From NCBI GenBank assembly GCA_964445575.1, contig CAYULB010000023.1:1-32481 (forward strand): a DNA stretch of 32,481 nucleotides. The letters run 5' to 3'. Made by a program: the position numbers and the translations under genes. Shown piece after piece: positions 23,822 through 31,687 of the stretch (position 1 is its first letter; each line of letters opens with the position of its first letter). Below the pieces are notes generated by a model that was not told where the DNA came from, did no database searches, and saw only the letters and a list, made by a program, of their open reading frames with translations. The DNA is from WJMT01 sp964445575 (lineage in GTDB: Bacteria; Acidobacteriota; Aminicenantia; Aminicenantales; Aminicenantaceae).

Positions 23822-23865
23822 GATAAGACTTGCTTATCTCAGTTTTTTATGCCATCATAAAACTG
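23822..23865 (+). promoter_or_regulatory. Tandem hairpins in the pepD leader
   Basis: GATAAG and CTTATC (23822-23838) form a 6-base stem with a 5-base loop. CAGTTTT...AT and ATAAAACTG (23840-23865) form a longer stem with a small bulge, followed at once by ATTTTTATC. Hairpin plus T-run is terminator- or attenuator-like and lies about 30 bases before the pepD ATG. Whether it is a leader attenuator or the end of an unseen upstream transcript is unclear. Confidence 0.35.
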
Positions 23866-23896
23866 ATTTTTATCAAAAAACAACTGGAGGAAATTT

Positions 23897-25351
23897 ATGT
23901 CTATCGACTTCACTGGTTTAACCCCATCAAGCTTATGGAAACATTTCCAAGAATTTCTTAAAATCCCCCATTGCTCGGGAAATGAGAAAGAAATTGGAGA
24001 TTATATTATTTCAGTAGCCAAACGTCTTGATCTTGATTATAAAAGGGACGATGCTGGAAATGTAGTGGTATCTAAGAAAGCTTCCAAAGGAAGTGAAAAT
24101 TCTAAAGGAGTCATTCTGCAGGGACATCTGGATATGGTGTGTGAAAAAAATTCAGATGTGAAGCATGATTTCAAAAAAGATGCCATCCAAGCAGAGATAG
24201 ATGGAGAGTGGGTAAAAGCCAAAGGAACCACTTTAGGTGCGGACAATGGAATCGGAGATTGTGCTGCTTTGGCTATAATGGAGAACAATGAAATCGTGTG
24301 TCCCCCATTGGAATTCTTGTTTACAGTGGAAGAAGAGACAGGATTAACAGGAGCAAGCAAGTTACCAAAGGGGTTTTTAAAAGGAAAAAAACTTTTAAAT
24401 TTGGACAGTGAGGATGAAGGAGAATTCACTATTGGATGTGCTGGAGGAGCTGATACTCAGATTTTCATTCCCTTTGAAAAAGAAAAAAACAAAAGCAGCA
24501 AAATATTTGAACTAAAGCTTTCTGGTTTTAAAGGTGGTCATTCGGGAATTGACATAAATTTAGGCAGGGGAAACGCCATAAAGTTATTATCACGTATATT
24601 ATGGAAAGTTTCTCAGAGCCTGGACTTCCAGCTATTTCAAATAGAAGGAGGCAACCTGCGGAATGCTATCCCCCGGGAGTCCTCAGCTGTTATTGGAATC
24701 CATTCTGAAGATTCAGAAAAACTTCATAATATGGTTGAAAAAATATTCAGAGAAATAAAAAATGAATACAAACCGATTGAACCAGAGGCTAAATATTCTC
24801 TTGAAAGATACTCTAACGATCCCGGTGAAGCCATCGCTAGTGAAACCAGGAAAAAAATCATCAATCTAATCTTTAGCATTCCCCATGGTGTAATTTCAAT
24901 GCACCCCGAGATAGAAGGTCTGGTGGAAACGTCCACCAACCTCGCTGTAGTCAATACCAAAGAAGATAAAATTCAAATAATTTGCAGCACTCGAAGCTCA
25001 ACCGCTTCTGCACTTGAGGCAACTCGGGACTGCATTAATGCAATAACAAATACCGCAAGAGCAGAAATAAATCGTGAGAAAGGATATCCGGGATGGAAAC
25101 CCAATCTTGAATCTGAACTTCTCAAAACCCTTAAAAAAGTTTATAAAGACACATTTAACAAAAAGCCTCATGTTGCTGCGGTTCATGCAGGACTGGAGTG
25201 TGGAATCATAGGGGAAAAATTCCCAGGAATGGATATGATATCTTTTGGCCCCACTATTGAACATCCTCATTCTCCTGATGAGAAGGTCCATATCGGAACC
25301 GTGGAGAAATTTTGGAAATTCCTGGTTAATCTCTTGGAAGAGTTAGCCTAA
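23897..25351 (+). CDS. pepD: Beta-Ala-His / Xaa-His dipeptidase (PepD, M20C)
   Basis: Cytosolic zinc dipeptidase of the M20C family that hydrolyses a broad range of dipeptides. At 484 aa it matches the family. Visible metal and catalytic residues are His77 in GHLDMVCE, Asp116 in TLGADNGIG, the Glu cluster TVEEETGL at 143-150, Asp170 in LNLDSEDEG, and a C-terminal histidine in EHPHSPDE. The lid domain begins near residue 200 with GFKGGHSGIDI. GGAGG lies six bases before the ATG. It is convergent with the XRE-IrrE gene; a weak AGCC/GGCT stem and a T-run lie between the two stops. Confidence 0.94.
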   Translation: MSIDFTGLTPSSLWKHFQEFLKIPHCSGNEKEIGDYIISVAKRLDLDYKRDDAGNVVVSKKASKGSENSKGVILQGHLDMVCEKNSDVKHDFKKDAIQAEIDGEWVKAKGTTLGADNGIGDCAALAIMENNEIVCPPLEFLFTVEEETGLTGASKLPKGFLKGKKLLNLDSEDEGEFTIGCAGGADTQIFIPFEKEKNKSSKIFELKLSGFKGGHSGIDINLGRGNAIKLLSRILWKVSQSLDFQLFQIEGGNLRNAIPRESSAVIGIHSEDSEKLHNMVEKIFREIKNEYKPIEPEAKYSLERYSNDPGEAIASETRKKIINLIFSIPHGVISMHPEIEGLVETSTNLAVVNTKEDKIQIICSTRSSTASALEATRDCINAITNTARAEINREKGYPGWKPNLESELLKTLKKVYKDTFNKKPHVAAVHAGLECGIIGEKFPGMDMISFGPTIEHPHSPDEKVHIGTVEKFWKFLVNLLEELA

Positions 25352-25380
25352 AAAAGAACTACAGCCCCCTGCTTTCCCGG

Positions 25381-26409
25381 CTATTTTTTTTCCTTTAATG
25401 CCTGGACTGCTAGGGTCTTATACCTATCAGAAGGGATGATTTTTGTTTTTCTGGTGAAGCTTTCTTTCTCCCCTATTATAGATCCGTATAATGATTTTTC
25501 ATAATCCAAATACTCTTGTTTGAGGTATTCACGATATTCAGACATGTCTATATAGTTCATCCGAAAAAGAGAGTTAAGGACAATTTCAAGCGGCATTCCA
25601 AGATATCTTTTGAGCAAGATAATGTTTTCAATTTTTATCTTTTTATTAGGACATTCCCGGCTTATAAAAATATGAATCTGGTCGTCAGGGATTAAGAAAG
25701 AAAGAGAAAATATATGAGCAAATCTTTCTCTGGTAGGATAAAGGGGAAGATAATCATCAATAAAAATGTCTGGATTGTCAATTATTGCAGTGAATTTCCT
25801 GTCCTTAAGATAGTGGCAGTATTCATGAGCCGTTGTCAAGATCTGTTTTGCATAACTCTGATTGCTGTTAACCAAGGCAAATCCAGCTGTCTGTGATTTA
25901 AAGTAAACAAATGCTCCTGCAATGTTGCAGCTTTTTTTAAGGGCCTGCCTAAAAATACGGAGCCCATTTATTTCAAGCAGTGCAAATATATTTTGTATAG
26001 GCTGAATTCCCAAGCCAAGCCTCTTCCTTTCCTCATCAGCCATCAGTTTAGGGGAAGTAAGGGAATACAAAGGAGCTTCTTCCAGGGTTGAACCGACTGT
26101 TTTTTCCATATCAAGGTAATCCATGCAGTATTTTTTAAAGTTCTTTAACTCTGTTTGAGTGCTCTTTGGAATTCCTTTGTCTTTCATTATTTTTTCAAAA
26201 GGATCTGATTCTTCATCCAAAAAATAAGATATTTTTTTGTTCAAATAGACGGCAATTTTTTCTAAAGAATCCAAACTGGGGCTTCTCTTTCCTTTTTCTA
26301 TCAAGGAGATGAATTCACTTGATAATCCGGTTCCTCTGGATACTTGTTCTTGAGTCAGATGAAGAGATTCTCTCACCCGTTTGATTTTAGTTCCTAAAAC
26401 TTTCGCCAT
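25381..26409 (-). CDS. XRE-family regulator with IrrE/ImmA metallopeptidase domain
   Basis: A 342-aa two-domain protein. Residues 7-62 form an XRE helix-turn-helix (RVRESLHLTQEQVSRGTGLSS, then ISLIEKGKRSPS). Residues about 140-250 form an IrrE/ImmA-like zinc peptidase domain with HEYCH (His195, Glu196, His199) and a likely third ligand Glu228 in RERFAHIFSLSFLIP. Such fusions sense a signal and cleave a partner or act directly as regulators. An SD (AGGGAT) sits six bases before the ATG. It is divergent from the PAS/GGDEF gene, and the inverted repeat at 26417-26440 overlaps its own SD, suggesting autoregulation. No toxin-like gene is adjacent, so an antitoxin role is less likely. Confidence 0.9.
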   Translation of the reverse strand: MAKVLGTKIKRVRESLHLTQEQVSRGTGLSSEFISLIEKGKRSPSLDSLEKIAVYLNKKISYFLDEESDPFEKIMKDKGIPKSTQTELKNFKKYCMDYLDMEKTVGSTLEEAPLYSLTSPKLMADEERKRLGLGIQPIQNIFALLEINGLRIFRQALKKSCNIAGAFVYFKSQTAGFALVNSNQSYAKQILTTAHEYCHYLKDRKFTAIIDNPDIFIDDYLPLYPTRERFAHIFSLSFLIPDDQIHIFISRECPNKKIKIENIILLKRYLGMPLEIVLNSLFRMNYIDMSEYREYLKQEYLDYEKSLYGSIIGEKESFTRKTKIIPSDRYKTLAVQALKEKK

Positions 26410-26416
26410 TATAATC

Positions 26417-26440
26417 CCTTACGTTTTTATAACTGTAAGG
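26417..26440. promoter_or_regulatory. Inverted repeat over the SD of the XRE-IrrE gene
   Basis: CCTTAC and GTAAGG form a perfect 6-base inverted repeat with a 12-base spacer. The proximal arm overlaps the SD of the minus-strand XRE-IrrE gene, so it could act as an operator or as an RNA hairpin hiding the SD. Confidence 0.4.
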
Positions 26441-26461
26441 TATTTTATTGTCAATCATTTT

Positions 26462-26517
26462 GTATAAAAAGGATTTATTCTGATGATTTTCAATTTGAAC
26501 TTTTATACCAGAATAAA
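26462..26517. promoter_or_regulatory. Interleaved inverted repeats between divergent genes
   Basis: GTATAAAA (26462-26469) pairs with TTTTATAC (26501-26508), and TTTATTCTG (26474-26482) pairs with CAGAATAAA (26509-26517). Both are perfect (8 and 9 bases) and are interleaved A-B-A'-B'. They lie just upstream of the strong promoter at 26530. As DNA they look like two dimeric protein-binding sites; as RNA they could form a pseudoknot. Confidence 0.5.
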
Positions 26518-26529
26518 CTTTTGTCTTTG

Positions 26530-26558
26530 TTGACAATGCTGCTTCGGTTTGATATAAA
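26530..26558 (+). promoter_or_regulatory. Sigma70-type promoter for PAS/GGDEF gene
   Basis: TTGACA (26530-26535), a 17-base spacer and TATAAA (26553-26558), with an extended TGA before the -10, give a near-consensus promoter. Transcription should start near 26565, about 18 bases before the ATG at 26583. Confidence 0.75.
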
Positions 26559-26582
26559 ATTTCCGGGGTTGAAAGAAATTTC

Positions 26583-27554
26583 ATGCTCAAAGCCACAGGG
26601 AAAATAAAAATTTCAGATGAAAAGCTAAAAAACATTATTCAGAGCTGCGGGCAAGAATTTTTTATGGATTTGTTGAATGAGATTAAAGAAGCAGTTTGTA
26701 TCATTGATAAAGAATTAAACATCTTATTCTGGAATCAAGCTTTAGAAGAACTCACGGGGAGAGATGCGGAAGTTGTTGTCAACCAAAAATGCAAAAAAAA
26801 TATGCTGATACAAGGGCCAGGGGAAAAGCTTCAGTTATGCGGAGAGATGTGCCCGGCTTCTCAAAGTATGAAAGACAAGAAAATAAGAAAACATAAAGCC
26901 TACATTCTCCACAAAGAAGGCTTCAGAATACCATCAACCATAGAAATATTTCCCATCATTAATAAAAACAAGACTTCAAGTGCCTCTGTCATCACTTTCC
27001 ATGAATATTCTCCGAAAGTAAGTATGCCTCATTTGCTCGAGGAGCTGAGAAACATGAACATGCTGGACTCTCTTACGGGAACCGGTAATCAAAGATACAT
27101 AGAGATGAACTTAGGTCTTCGCTTGGATGAAATGAAAAAATATGGTTTTCCCGTAAGTGTTTTGTTTTGTATTTTAGATGATATTGAATTAATAAATGAA
27201 GTCTACGGAACTGTGGTTCGAGATAAAGTGATCAAGATGATAGGAAAAACCATATCAAAAAACATACGCTTTTTTGAATTTGTGGGAAGATGGGATGAGA
27301 ATTCATTTGTAATTATTCTCAGTAATGTCAACGAACACAAATTAGACCTTATAGCTAATAAATTGAGACTGCTAGCAGAACAATCAAGCATCCAGGTAGA
27401 GGACAAATTCATTCATATCACGATATCAGTGGGAGGCGTTTTAGCGGATTCCACGAGTACTATTCAATCATTAATCAATAAAGCTGAAAATTTAGCTCAT
27501 AAAAGTCAAAAAAAAGGAAAAAACAGAGTTACTCTCCATACTGATGATCTCTAA
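26583..27554 (+). CDS. PAS domain protein with degenerate GGDEF domain
   Basis: A 323-aa cytosolic signalling protein. Residues about 28-140 are a PAS domain (EAVCIIDKELNILFWNQALEELTG) of the type with a conserved cysteine set: Cys70, Cys86 and Cys90 in a CKKN...LCGEMC pattern, which may sense redox state or bind metal. Residues about 155-320 are a GGDEF-fold domain (LDSLTGTGNQRY start; RWDENSF at the active site). The RYGGDEF signature has become RWDENSF (DENSF at 238-242), so diguanylate cyclase activity is very unlikely. It may bind a nucleotide or act as a protein-interaction module. The gene has its own strong promoter and is divergent from the XRE-IrrE gene. Confidence 0.87.
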   Translation: MLKATGKIKISDEKLKNIIQSCGQEFFMDLLNEIKEAVCIIDKELNILFWNQALEELTGRDAEVVVNQKCKKNMLIQGPGEKLQLCGEMCPASQSMKDKKIRKHKAYILHKEGFRIPSTIEIFPIINKNKTSSASVITFHEYSPKVSMPHLLEELRNMNMLDSLTGTGNQRYIEMNLGLRLDEMKKYGFPVSVLFCILDDIELINEVYGTVVRDKVIKMIGKTISKNIRFFEFVGRWDENSFVIILSNVNEHKLDLIANKLRLLAEQSSIQVEDKFIHITISVGGVLADSTSTIQSLINKAENLAHKSQKKGKNRVTLHTDDL

Positions 27555-27569
27555 TTTAACCGAGATCAT
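27544..27569 (+). other. Hairpin across the PAS/GGDEF stop codon
   Basis: ATGATCTC (27544-27551) and GAGATCAT (27562-27569) form a perfect 8-base stem with a 10-base loop that includes the TAA stop. No T-run follows, so it is not a standard intrinsic terminator; it may stabilise the mRNA end. Confidence 0.4.
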
Positions 27570-27734
27570 TCATCCGTCACAATTTGCCACTTTCAATCAA
27601 CCCTTCACTGGATCATTCACAAGTTGAGGTTGCTGCAGATGCAAAGTCAGGTTAAAAAATCGATCTATTTTCCAAACAAAAATAAAAAAGAAAAAATCGC
27701 TGCTTTTTAGGAAAAGGCCTGATTTATATATTTC

Positions 27735-27762
27735 TTGAATCTTCCTCACAAATTGATATAGA
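27735..27762 (+). promoter_or_regulatory. Possible promoter for the HEAT/HD-GYP gene pair
   Basis: TTGAAT (27735-27740), 16 bases and TATAGA (27757-27762) preceded by TGA resemble an extended -10 promoter. It lies about 50 bases before the ATG at 27813, in a 258-base gap that otherwise holds no gene. Confidence 0.4.
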
Positions 27763-27812
27763 ATTTTACTCATAAGTAAGAAGAGGGATAGCTTGTCTAT
27801 TATCTGCCAGCA

Positions 27813-29735
27813 ATGAAGAGAGAAGAGAGCATAAAAGCTTTTTTTAAAGCTTTGAAAATTTCTTTAAAAAATTATTCTATATATGATGAACATCACCCTT
27901 CCTTTAAACACTCGGTAAAGTCCTTAAAATTCAAACTAGACCAACTGTTCCCGTTTTTGGATGAGTGCTTATCTATTGGGTTCAGTACCCACTCCATTTT
28001 CCTGGGAGATAAGCCTTTAGAAAGAGAAAAGCTGTACAGCGATATTGCAAAAATGTTTCATCTCCGCAAATTTAAAAAAATAGACATAAAGCCTGCTGTG
28101 ACTTTAAGAGAGCTTGAATTATTTTTATCCAAAGCCTATCTTCCCCAAAAAGATCTTCTTAAAAGTGGGGGCATAAAAAAACTTCTAGAAAAAGAAAACA
28201 TCTCAAATATCAAGGTCCAAGAATTGGATTACTCTCAGCTCTTAAAAGGAGAAGGAGAGGAAATACTTGATGTCTGGACCTATCTGCTTAAGGAAGCAGC
28301 AGAAGAAAAAAATGAACAAAAAATGGATTATTTGGCAGACAATTACGATAAGATTCAAGATAAGATAACTGCCAAAGAAATCATAGACGATGATTTAAGC
28401 AAAGATTTTAAAAGTTTTTTTGATTATTTAGGGGATAAAAAAAAGGGAGAGTATGTTTCGTTTTCAAAAAGAATCATAAAATCAGCGGTAACCCGTAATC
28501 AGAACTTTTCTGAAGAAAAAATTGATAACCTCAAACCACTTCTTGCGGATTTAAGTGAAAAAGATCTAGCATCTCTGCTTTGGGAAGAAATATCGAGCAA
28601 TGAGGACTTTGATGAAGTCAGCTTTGATGTGTTTTCCAAGCTTTTAGATAAGGAAAAACACAAACAGATTGCAGAGTCACTCAAAGATGTGGTTAAAACA
28701 AGCAAAGCAGAAAGGGATAACCAAAGAGCTCATGAAAAAATCAGAGAGTTATTAACAGAAAAATCCAGCCATCTTATCTCAGAAGTATTCCGTAATTCAC
28801 TTCAATCCCTGCTGAAAGACCTGTCAGAAAGGCCGGAAAAAGCGTTCTTTGATAAAACTCATCTAAGAAAAAATTATCAATTGATGCTTCTCAATACACT
28901 GGAGAAAGAAAAAAACAAAGAAACATCCTCTGAAATTATAAAAGCTTTTCTTGATGAGTGGAATAACATAATTGAAACTGAAGATTTCGAGTATTTAAAG
29001 TGCTTATACCAAACAATCGATGAAAAAAAAGAGTTATTATCTTCATTAAATGATTTTCAAAAGCTGGAATTTATTCTGATTGAACATAGTGAAGAGTTAA
29101 TTCTTAAAGGAGAACTTTCGCTTCAGTTCAACTATTTTATTGAAAACATGAGCAGGAGTACCAAGGATGAAAATATTTATTTGGAAAATATTTTTACTGA
29201 AGAAGTCGTAACTCCCTATGTCTTAAAAGCATTTTTTCGTTTTTTCGCTGATTACCTATTTTATTTCAATCTTAACCTGGAACAAAAGTCAGGGAATGAA
29301 AGGTTTTTAGAAAAAGTCATAGAGAGTCTGAGTCTCATTGATACTTCTATTTCTCTCATAACTCTTAAAACTATTTTTAAACTTGGATCCCATAACATTA
29401 AAATAAAAACTTTAGAAGCCATGGAAAACCTTTCTGAGAAAGATGATAGATTTCTTTTTCCCCTGCTGAAGAATGAACCTTATAAACTGAAAAAACAGGC
29501 GTTCCTTTTATTATCACGCCATCAAAACAGCAAACAAAAAGCTATGGATATGATGTTCTCTTTGAAATCTCCCTTTGGACTCAAGAACAAGAAACTTCAT
29601 CAGAACATTCAAATCATGGACGAACTTAAAGTCAAGGAGGCAAAGAATCATCTAACTTCTTTATCTGTGAAAAAATTCATATGGAATAAAAATTTAAGGA
29701 AACACGCTTCCGAGGTATTGAAAAAATTAACTTGA
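27813..29735 (+). CDS. Uncharacterised helical protein with HEAT-like C-terminus
   Basis: 640 aa, strongly charged and almost entirely helical, with no signal peptide or membrane segment. I recognise no named family. Residues about 8-140 resemble the N-terminal domain of the next gene product: both have a Y..(H/N)HP motif (YDEHHPSF versus YSRNHPKC), a short strand region (SIFLGDKPL versus DLAWENEVL), an L(R/K)..(F/I)(K)KI segment, a LELFL/LEKFI helix, and an NI.NI segment. The C-terminal third (about 490-640) looks like HEAT/ARM repeats (SLITLKTIFKLGSHNIKIKT, then KKQAFLLLSRHQN). The gene overlaps the HD-GYP gene by TTGA, so the two products probably act together. No SD is obvious before the ATG. 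Confidence 0.75.
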   Translation: MKREESIKAFFKALKISLKNYSIYDEHHPSFKHSVKSLKFKLDQLFPFLDECLSIGFSTHSIFLGDKPLEREKLYSDIAKMFHLRKFKKIDIKPAVTLRELELFLSKAYLPQKDLLKSGGIKKLLEKENISNIKVQELDYSQLLKGEGEEILDVWTYLLKEAAEEKNEQKMDYLADNYDKIQDKITAKEIIDDDLSKDFKSFFDYLGDKKKGEYVSFSKRIIKSAVTRNQNFSEEKIDNLKPLLADLSEKDLASLLWEEISSNEDFDEVSFDVFSKLLDKEKHKQIAESLKDVVKTSKAERDNQRAHEKIRELLTEKSSHLISEVFRNSLQSLLKDLSERPEKAFFDKTHLRKNYQLMLLNTLEKEKNKETSSEIIKAFLDEWNNIIETEDFEYLKCLYQTIDEKKELLSSLNDFQKLEFILIEHSEELILKGELSLQFNYFIENMSRSTKDENIYLENIFTEEVVTPYVLKAFFRFFADYLFYFNLNLEQKSGNERFLEKVIESLSLIDTSISLITLKTIFKLGSHNIKIKTLEAMENLSEKDDRFLFPLLKNEPYKLKKQAFLLLSRHQNSKQKAMDMMFSLKSPFGLKNKKLHQNIQIMDELKVKEAKNHLTSLSVKKFIWNKNLRKHASEVLKKLT

Positions 29736-31099
29736 TAGAAAAAGTTAAACAAGCCTTGCTGGATTTAACATCCGCGGTTCAAACAGAAAAATTGTATTCA
29801 AGAAACCATCCCAAATGCACCCAAATTATTGATAAAACTTATGATGAAATCAAAAATATATTGGAGATAAAGAAAGAATTTATTGTCGGAATTATAGATA
29901 AAGACCTAGCCTGGGAAAATGAAGTTTTATTTGATGTTTCTCGAAAAATAAATTCTTTGTTAATTTACTTAAAGGATAGAAACATTGAAAAAATTAAATT
30001 TTCTCTTCCTTTAGAGAAATGGGAATTAGAGAAATTTATTTTATATCTATCCACTCCCCTGAGGTCCTGTACAGAAGACATTCAGGAATTTTTGAGAATA
30101 AATAACATCAAAAATATTGAAGCAGGAAAAATCAAAGCTGTATCTGACAAAAAAAAGAGACAAACTCCTTATACTGCAGAGAAAGAGCAGTTTAGGAAAA
30201 CGTACCTAAACTCCATAGAAACAGTCAAAGAATCTGTGAACCAAATCTTAAATCAAGAGGACATCGATTCTTTAGATTTGAGATTTAATATCTTATCCCT
30301 TGCTGAGTATTATTCAGGAAATCAGAGCGAGCTCCATGATTCAATTTTTCTTAGTAATAAAGACCTTTCAACTTTCATCCATATGATGAACACCAGCATC
30401 CTGTCAATGTACTTTGCGTTTCAATTGGGACTGGTTAAAGAGGAAGTTGTTGATATAGGCATTTCTGCTATTTTTCATGATATTGGAAAGATAGCTTTTT
30501 CTAAAGATTCGCTGAAGAAAAAAAGTCAAGCAAACCACAATGAAGGTGTTTTCCTGAAAGAACATTGTCTGAGGGGAACCAAAATCCTCCTCCAGTATAG
30601 AAACAGCTTGGGAATACTGCCCTCGGTAGTAGCATTTGAGCATCACCTAAGATACGACAAAAAAGGTTATCCCAAACTCAAATACCCCATAGAACCTCAT
30701 TTCGCCTCTAAAGTCATATCCATATGCAATATCTATGATGCTCTTTTTCAAAAAGCCTTTTACCTGAAGAGTTTTCCTTTAAAGAAAATTTTTGAATCTA
30801 TGACCAAACAAAAAAACAAACTTTTTGATCCGGTTCTTATAGATCGGTTTTTCGAAATAATGGGAGTTTGGCCGATAGGAACAATCGTCCAAATGAATGA
30901 TGGCAGGATTGGTTATGTAAGAAAAATCAATACAGAGAATAAGTACCGGCCCGTGGTTAGAATATTATCACCTGAAAGTCAATCTGGAATGATCAATTTA
31001 TTAAAAGAAAATCATACGGTTGAGATCACCAATTCATTGAATCCCTTTAAAGAGGGAAAAAAATATGCGGATTTAATGAACGCAGAACAGGAACAATGA
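29732..31099 (+). CDS. HD-GYP domain protein with novel N-terminal domain
   Basis: 455 aa. It starts at a TTG that overlaps the preceding stop (TTGA); the next in-frame ATG lies inside the HD domain, so the TTG is the best choice. Residues 5-135 form the domain shared with the upstream protein. Residues about 205-375 are an HD-GYP-type domain: His217, His249-Asp250 in HDIGKI, His278 (EHCLRGTKIL), His304-His305, and GYP at 312-314 in HHLRYDKKGYP. It departs from the c-di-GMP phosphodiesterase consensus: HHE is HHL, and the metal-binding Asp of the (V)xDxYDAL motif is Asn333 (ICNIYDAL). Activity may be altered or lost. The C-terminal 90 residues form a small beta-rich segment (GTIVQMNDGRIGYVRKIN). 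Confidence 0.87.
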   Translation: MIEKVKQALLDLTSAVQTEKLYSRNHPKCTQIIDKTYDEIKNILEIKKEFIVGIIDKDLAWENEVLFDVSRKINSLLIYLKDRNIEKIKFSLPLEKWELEKFILYLSTPLRSCTEDIQEFLRINNIKNIEAGKIKAVSDKKKRQTPYTAEKEQFRKTYLNSIETVKESVNQILNQEDIDSLDLRFNILSLAEYYSGNQSELHDSIFLSNKDLSTFIHMMNTSILSMYFAFQLGLVKEEVVDIGISAIFHDIGKIAFSKDSLKKKSQANHNEGVFLKEHCLRGTKILLQYRNSLGILPSVVAFEHHLRYDKKGYPKLKYPIEPHFASKVISICNIYDALFQKAFYLKSFPLKKIFESMTKQKNKLFDPVLIDRFFEIMGVWPIGTIVQMNDGRIGYVRKINTENKYRPVVRILSPESQSGMINLLKENHTVEITNSLNPFKEGKKYADLMNAEQEQ

Positions 31100-31120
31100 C
31101 TTAAAACAGGAGAGCTTTGG

Positions 31121-31585
31121 ATGAAGAGAAGAGAAGCAATGGCTGTTTTAGGATGCATGGCTTTGACAAGCCCTGTATTATTTTCTTTTAAAGGAGGGAA
31201 AATCAACATGAAAAAAGAAATCAAAACAAAAAAGGCTCCCGCTGCTATTGGGCCCTATTCCCAGGGGATTGAGGCCAGCGGATTTGTGTTTGCATCGGGG
31301 CAGATTGCCATAGACCCAAAAACAGGAGAACTCAATATGGGCTCAGTTGAAGAGCAGACCCGGCTGGTTTTAACAAATCTAAAGGCAGTCATTGAGGAAT
31401 CCGGGTGTTCTCTTGAAAATGTAGTCAAGTGCACTGTTTTTCTAAAAGATATGGATGATTTCTCAAAGATGAACAGTGTTTACGGAGAATTTTTTAAGCA
31501 GCCCTATCCTGCTCGGGCTGCTGTGCAGGTGGCTCGTCTTCCTAAAGATGTTAAAGTTGAAATCGAAGCCATTGCCGTGAAATGA
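31121..31585 (+). CDS. ridA: RidA family enamine/imine deaminase, with N-terminal export-like extension
   Basis: RidA (YjgF/YER057c/UK114) protein that deaminates reactive 2-aminoacrylate and similar enamines. The core is standard: APAAIGPYSQGIEASGFVF, SGQIAIDPKTGEL, NVVKCTVFLKDMDDF and the PARAAVQVARLP active-site strand with its Arg. Two starts look functional. The ATG at 31121 has AGGAG eight bases upstream and gives 154 aa, beginning MKRREAMAVLGCMAL, a Tat-like twin-arginine signal that also contains a lipobox-like VLGC. The ATG at 31208 has AAGGAGGG about ten bases upstream and gives exactly the canonical 125-aa cytosolic protein. Both forms may be made. It follows the HD-GYP gene by 21 bases. 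Confidence 0.92.
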   Translation: MKRREAMAVLGCMALTSPVLFSFKGGKINMKKEIKTKKAPAAIGPYSQGIEASGFVFASGQIAIDPKTGELNMGSVEEQTRLVLTNLKAVIEESGCSLENVVKCTVFLKDMDDFSKMNSVYGEFFKQPYPARAAVQVARLPKDVKVEIEAIAVK

Positions 31586-31687
31586 AACTGGGATACTTTT
31601 TTAAAATCTTTTAAATATTTACTTGATATTTGCAGCTAAATATATAACATAAAAAAATAAAGAAGAATAGAAAAATTCTTTAATTTT

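Larger units (their letters stand above)
23508..23896. other. Divergent intergenic region znuA / pepD
   Basis: This 389-base region has no convincing gene or tRNA. It holds several inverted repeats, annotated separately at 23570-23592, 23602-23628 and 23822-23865. Around 23677-23700 another imperfect hairpin (GATCCTC with GAGGGATC) follows a GTTCGATCC string that looks like a tRNA T-loop, but no cloverleaf can be drawn. The pepD SD (GGAGG) is at 23886-23890. Confidence 0.5.

Noticed and set aside
25352..25392. Bidirectional terminator between pepD and the XRE-IrrE gene
   Set aside because: The stem is only AGCC/GGCT with a 12-base loop, and the T-run is the A-rich lysine codons of the minus-strand gene end; too weak to call.
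25381..26409. Toxin-antitoxin or phage-repressor reading of the XRE-IrrE gene
   Set aside because: No toxin, integrase or phage gene is adjacent; the neighbours are a dipeptidase and a PAS/GGDEF protein.
27630..27680. Possible fourth copy of the edge repeat (shares CAGATGCA and GTCAGGTTAA strings)
   Set aside because: Only short 8-10 base matches in AT-rich DNA with no continuous alignment; likely chance.
31617..31648. Promoter for the lone response regulator (TTGATA...TATAAC)
   Set aside because: The spacer is only 14 bases and alternatives fit no better.
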